A program made the position numbers and the translations under genes. Positions 1-7,652 of a stretch of 64,000 nucleotides of DNA are shown here, piece after piece (position 1 is the stretch's first letter; each line of letters starts with the position of its first letter). The notes below the pieces were generated by a model that was not told where the DNA came from, searched no databases, and saw only the letters and a list, made by a program, of their open reading frames with translations. Source of the DNA: Bog-473 sp035534235 (GTDB lineage: Bacteria; Actinomycetota; Acidimicrobiia; Acidimicrobiales; RAAP-2). Where the stretch lies: assembly GCA_035534235.1 (NCBI GenBank), contig DATLSH010000014.1, positions 1 through 64,000 on the forward strand. Direction: 5' to 3'.

Positions 1-84
1 AACGCCGCCCCAGATTCCCAACGAACACGCGGCCGCACCCAAACCGGCGACGGCCAATCTCACATGCTTCCGCCCACTGATCAC
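1..84 (-). CDS. N-terminus of an exported or membrane protein, cut by the left edge
   Basis: Reading leftwards from a GTG at 82-84 gives 28 open codons to the window edge. The start is preceded by a strong ribosome site (GGGAGGAG, six bases upstream). The peptide begins with a short basic stretch (ISGRKHVR) followed by an alanine/leucine/glycine-rich hydrophobic run (LAVAGLGAAACSLGI), which looks like a signal peptide or first membrane segment. The rest of the gene lies outside the window, so no function can be given. The call rests on the ribosome site and the signal-like composition. Confidence 0.55.
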   Translation of the reverse strand, partial: MISGRKHVRLAVAGLGAAACSLGIWGGV

Positions 85-541
85 GCCTTGCTCCTCCCGC
101 CCGCGTGCCGTGAAAAGTTCAAGCCGCACATTCCGCGCACACACATTCCCGCCAAGGTGGTGGGGAGCCACAAACTATTGCATCCGGCTTCCCCGGTCAA
201 ACGCTTGTTTGGGACTGTGATCGGGCCCGCCGGCGGAGGAACGGGGACCTGCAGGATCACGCAGGCCAAGGGCAGGAACTCGGCCTTTAGTGGCCGATTC
301 GGCTTTTGTCCATAATCGACACAACTCCGTCGACCTTCCTCACCTCCGTATGCCCGAGGAATGTCTGCCCTACCGAAAGCTGGTCCACCCATCCAGCCGA
401 CGTGAAATTGGTCAGCAGGCGCTGACAGGCCGGCCCAAAGGGCCGACCATCACCATCGTGCTGTGGGCGTAGTCCGGTCCGTCAAGGGTCACTGCGGGAC
501 GCCGCTTCGCTTCGTGTCCTCGCTCGGCCGTCGGCCGTCTC
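85..541. other. Gene-poor stretch, no supported gene
   Basis: Short open frames exist on both strands but none has a convincing ribosome site, domain or codon bias. The left part should contain the promoter of the leftward partial gene. A small GGCCC-AAA-GGGCC hairpin lies near 431-443. Nothing else stands out. The lack of genes fits a decayed or accessory flank next to the tRNA-derived site further right. Confidence 0.5.
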
Positions 542-610
542 TTGACCCACCTGGCCGGCGAGTCTGACCATTGTCCGAACATGCGGGTCCGGAGCTTTCC
601 AGTTGAATGG

Positions 611-849
611 ATGCCTGGGATGCCAACGTGTCCCGTCTGCGGCAACCGTGCCGTACCGATCATCTATGGACTACCAACGTCTGAGGCGGTGGATGCAGCC
701 GACGAGAACAGACTTGTCCTTGGCGGGTGTTGTGTCGGGGACGAAAACTAGGCTTGTACCGAACCAGAAGGGCGTGTGTGGAATTCCGGCGATACTGGCG
801 ACCCCCAATGGCAAGCTGAAGTCGAGAGCGCCATACGGCCATTATCGTG
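611..849 (+). pseudogene. Small zinc-ribbon protein, interrupted by an in-frame amber codon
   Basis: From the ATG at 611 the frame encodes a CPVCG zinc knuckle, then VPIIYGLPTSE, then LGGCCVGDEN, and stops at a TAG (749-751). This order is that of a widespread small bacterial protein (CPxCG, then PIxYG, then LGGC, then a second cysteine pair and a C-terminal tryptophan), recalled from memory and of unknown function. Past the TAG the same frame stays open to a TGA at 847-849 and reads ACTEPEGRVWNSG, which resembles a damaged version of the expected second knuckle (CxxCGxxW). TAG is one base from the TGG tryptophan often found there. The second cysteine is lost. Most likely a decaying gene. In-frame ATGs also exist at 542, 581 and 620. 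Confidence 0.5.
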
Positions 850-877
850 AGCGAATGGGGCCCCCCGTCCCGCTCCT

Positions 878-995
878 GTCCCAACTCGTCCCAAAAGGTT
901 GGGCGGCCCGCTCAAGCGTCCATTTGTAAGTGAATGGACGCCTCGCCAAGGGCCGAATTCCGCCAATTGTCCCAACTTTTGTCCCAACAATTGGG
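878..995. repeat. Four GTCCCAA repeats in two pairs, candidate integrase arm sites
   Basis: GTCCCAA occurs at 878, 888, 969 and 981. TGTCCCAACT is repeated exactly at 877-886 and 968-977. Each pair ends in an inverted partner, CCCAA-AAGG-TTGGG near 890-903 and CCCAA-CAA-TTGGG at 983-995. Clustered direct repeats 120-280 bases from a tRNA-type attachment core are typical of tyrosine-integrase arm and accessory sites. That role is inference; no integrase gene is visible in the window. Confidence 0.5.
916..941. terminator. Strong hairpin, terminator-like without a T-run
   Basis: GCGTCCATT (916-924) and AATGGACGC (933-941) are perfect 9-base arms around an 8-base loop. No run of T follows on either side. 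It lies between the two GTCCCAA repeat pairs, so it may equally be a protein-binding palindrome of the old mobile element. Confidence 0.4.
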
Positions 996-1115
996 TCCGG
1001 AGCCGTCCCGCCCCGTCCCGCACGGTTTCACGCCGCCAGATCCAACGGTGCATTGAACTGCGCATATGGCACTGACCGGGACTGAGCAAGATCCCATTGG
1101 ACAACCCTGGGCTCC

Positions 1116-1162
1116 CTGATAATGCTGAGGTCGCAAGTTCGATTCTTGCTAGCCCCACGCCA
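1116..1162 (+). mobile_element. Attachment-site scar: 3' half of a tRNA-Ile(GAT) gene
   Basis: The segment reads as the 3' half of a tRNA: anticodon loop CTGATAA (anticodon GAT), variable region TGAGGTC, T stem-loop GCAAG-TTCGATT-CTTGC (1133-1149), acceptor strand TAGCCCC, then A and a CGCCA end. Upstream there is no matching anticodon stem, D arm or 5' acceptor strand (GGGGCTA expected), so this is not a functional tRNA. A 3' tRNA fragment alone is the classic footprint of site-specific integration at a tRNA gene. The intact tRNA-Ile would be elsewhere, probably left of the window. Identity as Ile rests on the GAT loop. Confidence 0.65.
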
Positions 1163-1227
1163 CGGACGTCGCCGGTCGCAATTCGCGCCCGCATCGACGG
1201 TGCGCCCGGATCGACAGGAGGACCCCC

Positions 1228-2088
1228 ATGCACGAGCGGCAGATCGGTCACCGGATGGTCAGCGCCATCGGGCTGGGGGAGATGCCACTCTCCATTGAGG
1301 GGCGCCCCGGCAGGACACAGGCCATCTCCACCATCCACGCCTCGCTCCATGCCGGAGTCACCTTCATCGACACCGCTGACGCCTACGCGCTCAGCGTGGA
1401 GGAGCACGGGCACGGGGAACGCATTGTGGCCAAAGCCCTGGCCACGTACGGCAGCTCCACCGAACATGTGCTGGTCGCCACCAAGGGTGGCCACCGGCGA
1501 CCCGGCGACGGGAGCTGGACCGTCCACGGCGACCCCGAGTACGTCAAGGCGGCCTGCGAGGCGTCACTCAAGGCGCTCGGAGTGGAGGCCATCGGCCTTT
1601 ACCAGTACCACCGGCCCGATCCCCAGGTGCCATGGGCGGATTCGGTGGGCGCACTGGCCGACCTGCTCGACGCCGGCAAGATTGAGATGGCGGGCGTCTC
1701 CAACGCCACGGTGGAGCAGATTGACGAGGCCCAACGGGTGCTCGGTGGCCGCCTGGTCAGCGTGCAGAACGAATTCTCACCCCGTTTCCGCTCGTCGGAG
1801 GGCGAGCTCGCGCACTGCGAGAAGATCGGTGTCGCCTTCATCCCGTGGAGCCCGCTGGGCGGCATCGGCCGGGCCGGCAGCATGCAGAGGGACCACCCCG
1901 CCTTCTCCGAGGTGGCCGGGGAAGTGGGGGCGACGGCCCAACAGGTGACCCTGGCCTGGATTCTGGTCAAGGGATCCCGCGTCATCCCGATCCCCGGCAG
2001 CAGCCGGCTCGAAACGGCGATCGCATCGGCCGCCGCGGCCGACATCGTCCTCAGCGCCGAGCAGGTGGCGCGGCTCGACGCTTCCTGA
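1228..2088 (+). CDS. Aldo/keto reductase family oxidoreductase
   Basis: A 286-residue NAD(P)H-dependent aldo/keto reductase, close to the usual 280-330 length. The catalytic set is visible: Asp in TFIDTADAY, the following Tyr, Lys in VATKGG, and His in YQYHRPDP. The C-terminal cofactor-binding strand VIPIPGSS is present. The ATG is preceded by AGGAGG. It is the first sound gene right of the tRNA scar and is followed 64 bases later by a pirin gene on the same strand, so the two may be co-transcribed. The substrate cannot be read from sequence. Confidence 0.9.
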   Translation: MHERQIGHRMVSAIGLGEMPLSIEGRPGRTQAISTIHASLHAGVTFIDTADAYALSVEEHGHGERIVAKALATYGSSTEHVLVATKGGHRRPGDGSWTVHGDPEYVKAACEASLKALGVEAIGLYQYHRPDPQVPWADSVGALADLLDAGKIEMAGVSNATVEQIDEAQRVLGGRLVSVQNEFSPRFRSSEGELAHCEKIGVAFIPWSPLGGIGRAGSMQRDHPAFSEVAGEVGATAQQVTLAWILVKGSRVIPIPGSSRLETAIASAAAADIVLSAEQVARLDAS

Positions 2089-2152
2089 CCGGCCGGCCTG
2101 GAACAGAAGTGCCCGGAGTGGCGTTGCACGCAAGTGACCAAAGGAGTGCGCC

Positions 2153-3118
2153 ATGCCCGCTGTGACCGTTCCGGACAATCTCGCCCTGCCCCGCATCGCC
2201 GAGGTGCCCGCCGGCACCGTGATCCGACCGGTGCGGGGCATCACCGACTCCCCCTCGGGCCTTGAGGGTGAGGGTTTCCCGGTCCGGCGGGCCTTCGCCG
2301 GCGTGCCGGTGTCCGACCTCGACCCTTTCATCCATATGGACCAGATGGGCGAAGTTGAGTACGCGCCCGGCGAGCCCAAGGGGACGGCCTGGCACCCGCA
2401 CCGGGGGTTCGAGACCGTCACCTACATGATCGACGGGACATTCCAGCACCAGGACTCCATAGGGGGTGGTGGTCTGATCACCAACGGCTCGACGCAGTGG
2501 ATGACTGCCGGCTCGGGCATCCTGCACATTGAACGTCCAACCGAGCAGCTGATCGCCACCGGCGGCCTCTTCCACGGCATACAGCTGTGGGTGAACCTGC
2601 CCGCGGCCGAGAAAATGGTCGATCCCCGGTACCAGGACCTCGATGCCGGAGACAGCGTTCTCCTCACTTCGCCCGATGGCGGCGCCCTGGTGCGGGTCAT
2701 CGCCGGTGACGTGGCGGGGCACCGGGGACCCGGATCGACGCACACCCCCATCTCGCTGGCCCACGTCACCCTGCAGCCGGGTGCCGAGCTGGTCCTGCCG
2801 TGGCCCACCGAGTTCAACGCGCTGATTTACGTGCTGGCCGGCCGGGGCACGGTGGGCCCGGACGCCCGGCCGCTGCACACCGGGCAGCTGGTGGTCCACG
2901 GGGGGGGCGATGCCCTCACCCTGCGGGCCCACGAGGTGCAGGAGTCGCGCCACCCCGCGCTGGACGTGCTGGTCCTCGGTGGTCGCCCGATCGGGGAGCC
3001 CGTGGCCGCCCACGGGCCGTTCGTCATGAACACCCGAGCGGAGCTTGTCAAAGCCTTCGAGGATTACGAGGCCGGCCGCCTGGGCACCGTTCCGGCGGAC
3101 CACATCGGTCGTGCGTAG
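2153..3118 (+). CDS. Pirin family protein
   Basis: A 321-residue bicupin of the pirin family. The N-terminal cupin carries the family signature WHPHRGFETVTYMIDG and the block QWMTAGSGILHIE, which supply metal-ligating histidines and a glutamate. Pirins are iron-binding cytoplasmic proteins, some with quercetin dioxygenase activity; which role applies here is unknown. The start has an AAAGGAG site. The 3' end overlaps the likely GTG start of the downstream short-chain dehydrogenase by eight bases, which suggests translational coupling. Confidence 0.92.
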   Translation: MPAVTVPDNLALPRIAEVPAGTVIRPVRGITDSPSGLEGEGFPVRRAFAGVPVSDLDPFIHMDQMGEVEYAPGEPKGTAWHPHRGFETVTYMIDGTFQHQDSIGGGGLITNGSTQWMTAGSGILHIERPTEQLIATGGLFHGIQLWVNLPAAEKMVDPRYQDLDAGDSVLLTSPDGGALVRVIAGDVAGHRGPGSTHTPISLAHVTLQPGAELVLPWPTEFNALIYVLAGRGTVGPDARPLHTGQLVVHGGGDALTLRAHEVQESRHPALDVLVLGGRPIGEPVAAHGPFVMNTRAELVKAFEDYEAGRLGTVPADHIGRA

Positions 3119-4088
3119 CGCAGTGGCAACCGGTACCGGACGGCCGGCCGGCAAGGAGTGGGGTTCCGAGGACATCGGGGACCTGACGGGGAAGGTCGCG
3201 CTCGTCACCGGGGCCAACAGCGGGATCGGGTTCGAGACCGCCGGTGCCCTGGCCGGCCACGGTGCCCACGTGGTCCTGGCCTGCCGGAACCCGGACAAGG
3301 CGCTCCGTGCCCGCGACGAGTTGGAGAACGACCTCGACCGCTCCTCCGTTGAGCTCCTTGACCTGGACCTTTCCGATCTGTTTTCGGTGCGCCACGCCGC
3401 GGGCCGGTTCCTCTCCGCGCATGCCCGCCTCGACCTCCTGATCAACAACGCCGGTGTGATGGGCACCCCCTACCGCCAGACGCCCGACGGCTTCGAGCTC
3501 CAGATGGGCACCAACCACCTGGGGCACTTTGCCCTCACGGGCCTTCTTTTCGATCGCCTGGTGACCACCGGTCGGTCCCGCGTGGTCACCGTGAGCTCCC
3601 TGCTGCACCGCATCGGCCACCTCCCCCTCGACGACGTGGCCGGCCACGCGGTACGCAACACGTGGCTGAATTACGGCACGTCCAAGCTGGCCAATCTGCT
3701 CTTCGTGGCCGGGCTCAGCCGGCGCCTGGAGGCCGCCGGGGGGACAACCATGGCGGTGGCCGCCCACCCGGGCTGGACGCGCAGCAATCTGGCCGCCACC
3801 GGTGCCGGTGTGGGCGAAAGGAGGCTCCGGGCCAGAATGGGGCGGCTGGCCGGGCGCACGCTCGGTCAGGCCACCGCCACCGGCGCCCTCCCGACGCTCT
3901 ATGCCGCCACGTCGCCGGAGGTGGAGCCGGGGCAGTACATCGGGCCGGGCCGCGTCTTCGAGCTCTTCGGCCCACCGGGGATCGTGCGGCCCAACAAGCG
4001 GGCGCGAAACGCCGATCTGGCCGCCCGCCTGTGGGAGATCTCCGAGGAGCTCACCGGGGTGCGCTACCCCATTGCCGCTTCCGTCTGA
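3111..4088 (+). CDS. Short-chain dehydrogenase/reductase
   Basis: A Rossmann-fold SDR. The cofactor motif VTGANSGIG, the NNAG motif and the catalytic YGTSK (Tyr-x3-Lys) are all visible. The C-terminal half resembles the retinol dehydrogenase/WW-domain oxidoreductase-like subgroup, common in actinobacteria as unspecified oxidoreductases. The frame is open further upstream, but a GTG at 3111, overlapping the pirin stop, or a GTG at 3123 gives a protein of about 325 residues that starts just before the first beta strand. The 3' end overlaps the convergent ComF-like gene by 25 bases. Confidence 0.9.
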   Translation: MRSAVATGTGRPAGKEWGSEDIGDLTGKVALVTGANSGIGFETAGALAGHGAHVVLACRNPDKALRARDELENDLDRSSVELLDLDLSDLFSVRHAAGRFLSAHARLDLLINNAGVMGTPYRQTPDGFELQMGTNHLGHFALTGLLFDRLVTTGRSRVVTVSSLLHRIGHLPLDDVAGHAVRNTWLNYGTSKLANLLFVAGLSRRLEAAGGTTMAVAAHPGWTRSNLAATGAGVGERRLRARMGRLAGRTLGQATATGALPTLYAATSPEVEPGQYIGPGRVFELFGPPGIVRPNKRARNADLAARLWEISEELTGVRYPIAASV

Positions 4089-4750
4089 ACGCACCGGCAA
4101 CAGCGGGTGGCACCGGGGCCGAGCCGGCGGTCGGGGCCGGTGCCAGCGTCGGCCGGCACCTCACTCCGGCGGAGGAAGGCGGCATGGAGGGGTGAACGGT
4201 CAGGCCTGAGCACCCGGCCCAGTGGGACGATGAGTGTGGCCCCCGCCCCGGCCAGGCGCAGCGCGGCAGCGGCACTCTGGGCGCGCGAGCCGCTGACGTA
4301 GGTGTCGTCCAGGAGGAGGACCCTGGCTCCGGCGAGGGCCGGGCGGGCCCGGGACGGCACCGCGAAGGCCGAGGCGTTGGGTCTCATGTGCCCGATCGGC
4401 CCGCCGGCGTGCCGCAGGAGTCCGGGGCTCCAGGTGCCGGGAGGTCCGACCGCCTCCTCTACGTGCGCGGGCAGGCCGGGCACCAGGTCCAGCGGCGTCC
4501 GCCCGCGGCGCGACGTCGAGGGCACGGGCAGGGCGAAGTCGACCGGGCCGTGCAGCACCGCCGCCAGGCAGGCGGCGTGGTGGCGCAGGAAGGCGTTGCA
4601 CAGGGCGTCGACGATTCCGGCGAAGCGGTGGCGGGCCTCAGAGAGCGGCGCCTCCTTGTACCCCATCAGCACCGTGTAGAGCGGTCCCGGCAGCGGGCAC
4701 AACCGCACCGGCATGACCGGGGCCAGGGGGAGACCGAGGCGTCGGGCCAC
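4064..4750 (-). CDS. ComF-like phosphoribosyltransferase-fold protein
   Basis: The C-terminal half contains a PRPP-binding loop in the form VLLLDDTYVSGSRAQSAAAAL, as in actinobacterial ComF-related phosphoribosyltransferases. The first in-frame canonical start is GTG 4750, giving 228 residues. Upstream the same frame, open to a TGA inside the next gene, encodes CRVCCGPA and, 13 residues after CRVC, CFAC, the zinc-knuckle pattern that normally opens ComF proteins. No ATG, GTG or TTG covers it. The annotated start therefore probably truncates the protein, or translation begins at an unusual codon. Role unknown; ComF proteins are linked to competence and DNA handling in some bacteria. Confidence 0.7.
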   Translation of the reverse strand: MARRLGLPLAPVMPVRLCPLPGPLYTVLMGYKEAPLSEARHRFAGIVDALCNAFLRHHAACLAAVLHGPVDFALPVPSTSRRGRTPLDLVPGLPAHVEEAVGPPGTWSPGLLRHAGGPIGHMRPNASAFAVPSRARPALAGARVLLLDDTYVSGSRAQSAAAALRLAGAGATLIVPLGRVLRPDRSPLHAAFLRRSEVPADAGTGPDRRLGPGATRCCRCVQTEAAMG

Positions 4751-4844
4751 CGACCGGCAGGCGAAGCAGAGGCCGAAGCCGCCGCCTGCGGGACCGCAGC
4801 AGACCCGGCAGACCCCGCGATCCGGCCCGGGGACGGGGTGGCGC

Positions 4845-5294
4845 TCAGGAAGGTGCGGGGGCGGGGTCGGAGCGATACAGGAGAAAGGTCCCCGTGGCCC
4901 TGCTCACGAGCGTGCCGTCCGGGTGGCGCACCGAGGCTTCCCCGTAGGCCACCTGCTTGGCCATGCGCACGACCTCTCCCCGCAGGACGTAGGCGTCGCC
5001 CTTCATCGCCGGGCGCATGGTCTCGGTCTTCATTTCCAGGGTGCCCCGGGTCCGGTCACGGCCCGGAAGGGCCGCGTTGATGGCGAAGTTCATGCAGGCA
5101 TCGAGGAGAAGGGCGTGGATCCCGGCCTGCGTGATCCCGTGGGGATTGCACGCCATGTCGGTCGGGGTGAAGGTGCCCACCACCCATCCGAGGTCCTCGC
5201 CGTCGACGCCGTATCCGGTGAAGCCGCCACCGACCACCGCGATGATCGGCATGCCGCCGTCACCCAGCCAGCGGTCCATGTCCTTGCCACCCAT
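4845..5294 (-). CDS. PaaI-type hotdog-fold thioesterase
   Basis: A 149-residue hotdog-fold protein, near family length. The segment NPHGITQAGIHALLLDACMNFAI matches the PaaI-type acyl-CoA thioesterase core (HGG-like turn, then LLDACMG-like helix); the middle of the protein has the expected strands TRGTLEMKTETMRPA. It would hydrolyse an acyl- or aryl-CoA in the cytoplasm. The start at 5294 is poorly supplied with a ribosome site; an ATG at 5279 has AAGGA ahead of it. The downstream ComF-like gene follows directly on the same strand. Confidence 0.82.
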   Translation of the reverse strand: MGGKDMDRWLGDGGMPIIAVVGGGFTGYGVDGEDLGWVVGTFTPTDMACNPHGITQAGIHALLLDACMNFAINAALPGRDRTRGTLEMKTETMRPAMKGDAYVLRGEVVRMAKQVAYGEASVRHPDGTLVSRATGTFLLYRSDPAPAPS

Positions 5295-5447
5295 CGGCCA
5301 GACCCTATCTGCCCGCACCGGCGCTCCCGAGGGGGACCTGCACGCGGCGGGGTGAACGGCGCCAGGTGTAGGCCCACCGGCTGACGGGTAGGCTCTCCCC
5401 CGTTCTGCAACCGGTAGGGATGGCCCGCCGGAATGGGAGGAGTCGCC

Positions 5448-6629
5448 ATGACCACCGCAGTGATCGTCGATGCCGTTCGGACCGCCGGCGGAAAGCGCAA
5501 TGGGAAGCTGCGCAACTGGCACGCCGTCGACCTGGCCTCCGAGGCCCTCAAGGCCCTGGTGGAGCGGAACAAGCTCGACCCCGCGCTGGTCGACGACGTG
5601 ATCATGGGCTGTGTCATGCAGGTGGGCGAGCAATCGCTCAACATCGGCCGCAACGCGGTTCTGGCCGCCGGTTGGCCCGAGTCGGTGCCCGCCACCAGCA
5701 TCGACCGTCAGTGCGGATCTTCCCAGCAGGCGGCGCACTTCGCCGCCCAGGGCGTCATGGCCGGGGCCTACGACGTCGTGGTGGCCGCCGGTGTGGAGAG
5801 CATGACCCGCACGCCCATGGGCTCCTCGGTCGTCCGCGAGCTCGGGTTCCCCTTCGGGCCCCGGATGATGGCCCGCTACGCCGAGGTGGGCGGGCTGGTC
5901 GGGCAGGGCATCGGGGCCGAAATGATCGCCGACCAGTGGGGCATCTCCCGCCAGGACCTCGATGCCTTCGCGGCGCAGAGCCACCAGCGGGCCGCCCGGG
6001 CCACCGCCGAGGGCCGCTTCGAGAACGAGATCATCACGGTGCCCGTCCGCGACGACGAGGGCAAGGACACCGACGAGCTGGTGGCCACCGACGAGGGGAT
6101 CCGTCCCGGCAGCACGGTGGAGACGCTGGGCAACCTGAAGCCCGCCTTCAAGCCCGAAGGGGGCAAGGTCACGGCCGGGAACTCGTCGCAGATCACCGAC
6201 GGCGCCTCCGCCGTGCTGATCATGAGCGAGGAGAAGGCCAGCGCCCTGGGCCTGCGCCCACGGGCCCGGTTCCACGCCTTCGCACTGGCCGGGGTGGACC
6301 CGGTGACCATGCTCACCGGGCCGATACCGGCCACCACCAGCGTGCTGGAGCGGGCCAAGCTCGCCATGGACGACATGGACGCGGTGGAGATCAACGAGGC
6401 CTTCGCGTCGGTGGTGCTGGCCTGGGAGAAGGAGCACCATCCCAACATGGAGACCGTCAACCCGAACGGGGGCGCCATCGCCCTGGGCCACCCTCTCGGG
6501 GCGTCGGGCGGCAAGCTGCTGGCCACCCTGCTCAACGAGCTGGAGCGCACCGGGGGTCGCTACGGGCTCCTGACGATGTGCGAGGGCGGCGGGCTGGCCA
6601 ACGCCACCATCATCGAGCGTCTGGGCTGA
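5448..6629 (+). CDS. Thiolase family protein (acetyl-CoA acyltransferase)
   Basis: A 393-residue thiolase of normal length. The nucleophilic cysteine lies at residue 89 in SIDRQCGSSQQA; the C-terminal motifs NPNGGAIALGHPLGASGG and LTMCEGGG carry the catalytic His and second Cys. The ATG at 5448 has GGGAGGAG ahead of it and is preferred to the in-frame ATG at 5433. Thiolases cleave 3-ketoacyl-CoA or condense two acyl-CoAs; the CEGGG form is common in actinobacterial degradative thiolases. Together with the thioesterase and acyl-CoA synthetase nearby it suggests fatty acid or steroid-like catabolism, as inference. Confidence 0.93.
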   Translation: MTTAVIVDAVRTAGGKRNGKLRNWHAVDLASEALKALVERNKLDPALVDDVIMGCVMQVGEQSLNIGRNAVLAAGWPESVPATSIDRQCGSSQQAAHFAAQGVMAGAYDVVVAAGVESMTRTPMGSSVVRELGFPFGPRMMARYAEVGGLVGQGIGAEMIADQWGISRQDLDAFAAQSHQRAARATAEGRFENEIITVPVRDDEGKDTDELVATDEGIRPGSTVETLGNLKPAFKPEGGKVTAGNSSQITDGASAVLIMSEEKASALGLRPRARFHAFALAGVDPVTMLTGPIPATTSVLERAKLAMDDMDAVEINEAFASVVLAWEKEHHPNMETVNPNGGAIALGHPLGASGGKLLATLLNELERTGGRYGLLTMCEGGGLANATIIERLG

Positions 6630-6656
6630 CCTCCGGGCGCTCCCGGGCAGCCCGCG

Positions 6657-6977
6657 CTAGCGGTACTTGGTGGCCAAAAGGAACCCGGCGAAGATCAGCG
6701 CCAGCCCCGCCACCAGGCCCCAGGGTGACCCGTGCGCCACGAACGGGAGGTGGGTGAGGTAGTTGGCCACAATGACGGCCACCCCGCCGATGAGAAGGGC
6801 CAGCACCAGCACCCCGAACCAGGCCGGGCTCTTGCGCACGCTCTTCGGGATGGGCGGGGTGTAACGCCCGGTCTCCTCGGCGGTCTTGTAGCGCCCGACC
6901 TTGGAAGCCGTCCTTCCCCCCGCCGACTTCCCCTTGCGGGAAGCGCCTCCCGGGCCCGACTTGGTTCTGGTCGCCAC
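6657..6977 (-). CDS. crgA: Cell division protein CrgA
   Basis: A 106-residue protein with a basic N-terminus, a PPIPKSVRKSPAW motif and two membrane helices at about residues 52-74 and 85-103. This is the layout of CrgA, an actinobacterial divisome protein that interacts with FtsZ, FtsQ, FtsI and FtsW. The motif before the first helix matches the family's K(V/S)xxSPxW block. It starts at GTG 6977 and is divergent from the trpG/pabA-like gene by 61 bases. In many actinobacteria crgA sits next to the pknB operon, as here. Confidence 0.9.
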   Translation of the reverse strand: MATRTKSGPGGASRKGKSAGGRTASKVGRYKTAEETGRYTPPIPKSVRKSPAWFGVLVLALLIGGVAVIVANYLTHLPFVAHGSPWGLVAGLALIFAGFLLATKYR

Positions 6978-7038
6978 GACCGCCGAGGATACTCAGGTCG
7001 GGCCGGCCGCTCCGCACGGCTCGGTTACCATCGCCCCC

Positions 7039-7635
7039 ATGGGGGCCCGCGTCCTGGTCATCGACAACTACGACTCGTTCGTCTACAACCTGGTCCAGGA
7101 ACTGGGCGAGCTGGGGGCCGACCCCTTCGTCTTCCGGAACGACACCATTGACGTGCCGGGGATCCGGGCCGAGCGGCCCGACGCCGTCCTGATATCGCCC
7201 GGACCCGGGCGTCCCGAGGACGGAGGGGTCAGCCTGGCGGCCATCGCCGCGTTGGCCGGGGAGATCCCGCTCCTGGGTGTCTGCCTGGGCCACCAGTGCA
7301 TGGGCCAGGTCTTCGGCGGCGTGGTCGTCCCGGCACCGCAGCTCATGCACGGCAAGACCTCCGAGATCCACCACGACGGCCAGGGCATCTTCGCCGGCCT
7401 GCCCAACCCCTTCGTGGCCACCCGCTACCACTCCCTGGTGGTGCGCCCCGACTCGGTGCCCGACGAGCTGGTGGTCACGGCCACCTCGACGGACGGGGTG
7501 GTCATGGGCCTGCGCCACCGTGAGCTCGCCGTCGAAGGGGTGCAGTTCCACCCCGAGTCCGTGCTGACGGCGTCGGGCCCCGCGCTGCTGGGGAACTTCC
7601 TGAACCAGCTGGCTGGGTCGCCTGCGTCAACCTGA
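7039..7635 (+). CDS. Glutamine amidotransferase of anthranilate/aminodeoxychorismate synthase
   Basis: A 198-residue class I glutamine amidotransferase. It begins VLVIDNYDSFVYNLVQ, holds the nucleophile in LLGVCLGHQCMGQ, and ends with the His-Glu pair in GVQFHPESVLT. It would hydrolyse glutamine to pass ammonia to a TrpE or PabB partner, which is not in the window; the gene could be called trpG or pabA. Its position between crgA and pknB is the usual actinobacterial one. The start at ATG 7039 agrees with the family N-terminus; the frame is open upstream but without homology. Confidence 0.93.
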   Translation: MGARVLVIDNYDSFVYNLVQELGELGADPFVFRNDTIDVPGIRAERPDAVLISPGPGRPEDGGVSLAAIAALAGEIPLLGVCLGHQCMGQVFGGVVVPAPQLMHGKTSEIHHDGQGIFAGLPNPFVATRYHSLVVRPDSVPDELVVTATSTDGVVMGLRHRELAVEGVQFHPESVLTASGPALLGNFLNQLAGSPAST

Positions 7636-7652
7636 CCCGAGGGGGATTCGCC

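Noticed and set aside
1116..1162. Functional tRNA gene
   Set aside because: No 5' acceptor strand, D arm or anticodon stem can be formed upstream.
748..1527. Long minus-strand open frame through the tRNA-like fragment and the aldo/keto reductase
   Set aside because: It crosses the tRNA fragment and lies antisense to a well-supported gene; no domain and no ribosome site.
5420..6757. 445-codon plus-strand open frame over the thiolase gene
   Set aside because: It is the shifted frame of the thiolase gene, rich in Arg, Gly and Ala, with no domain.
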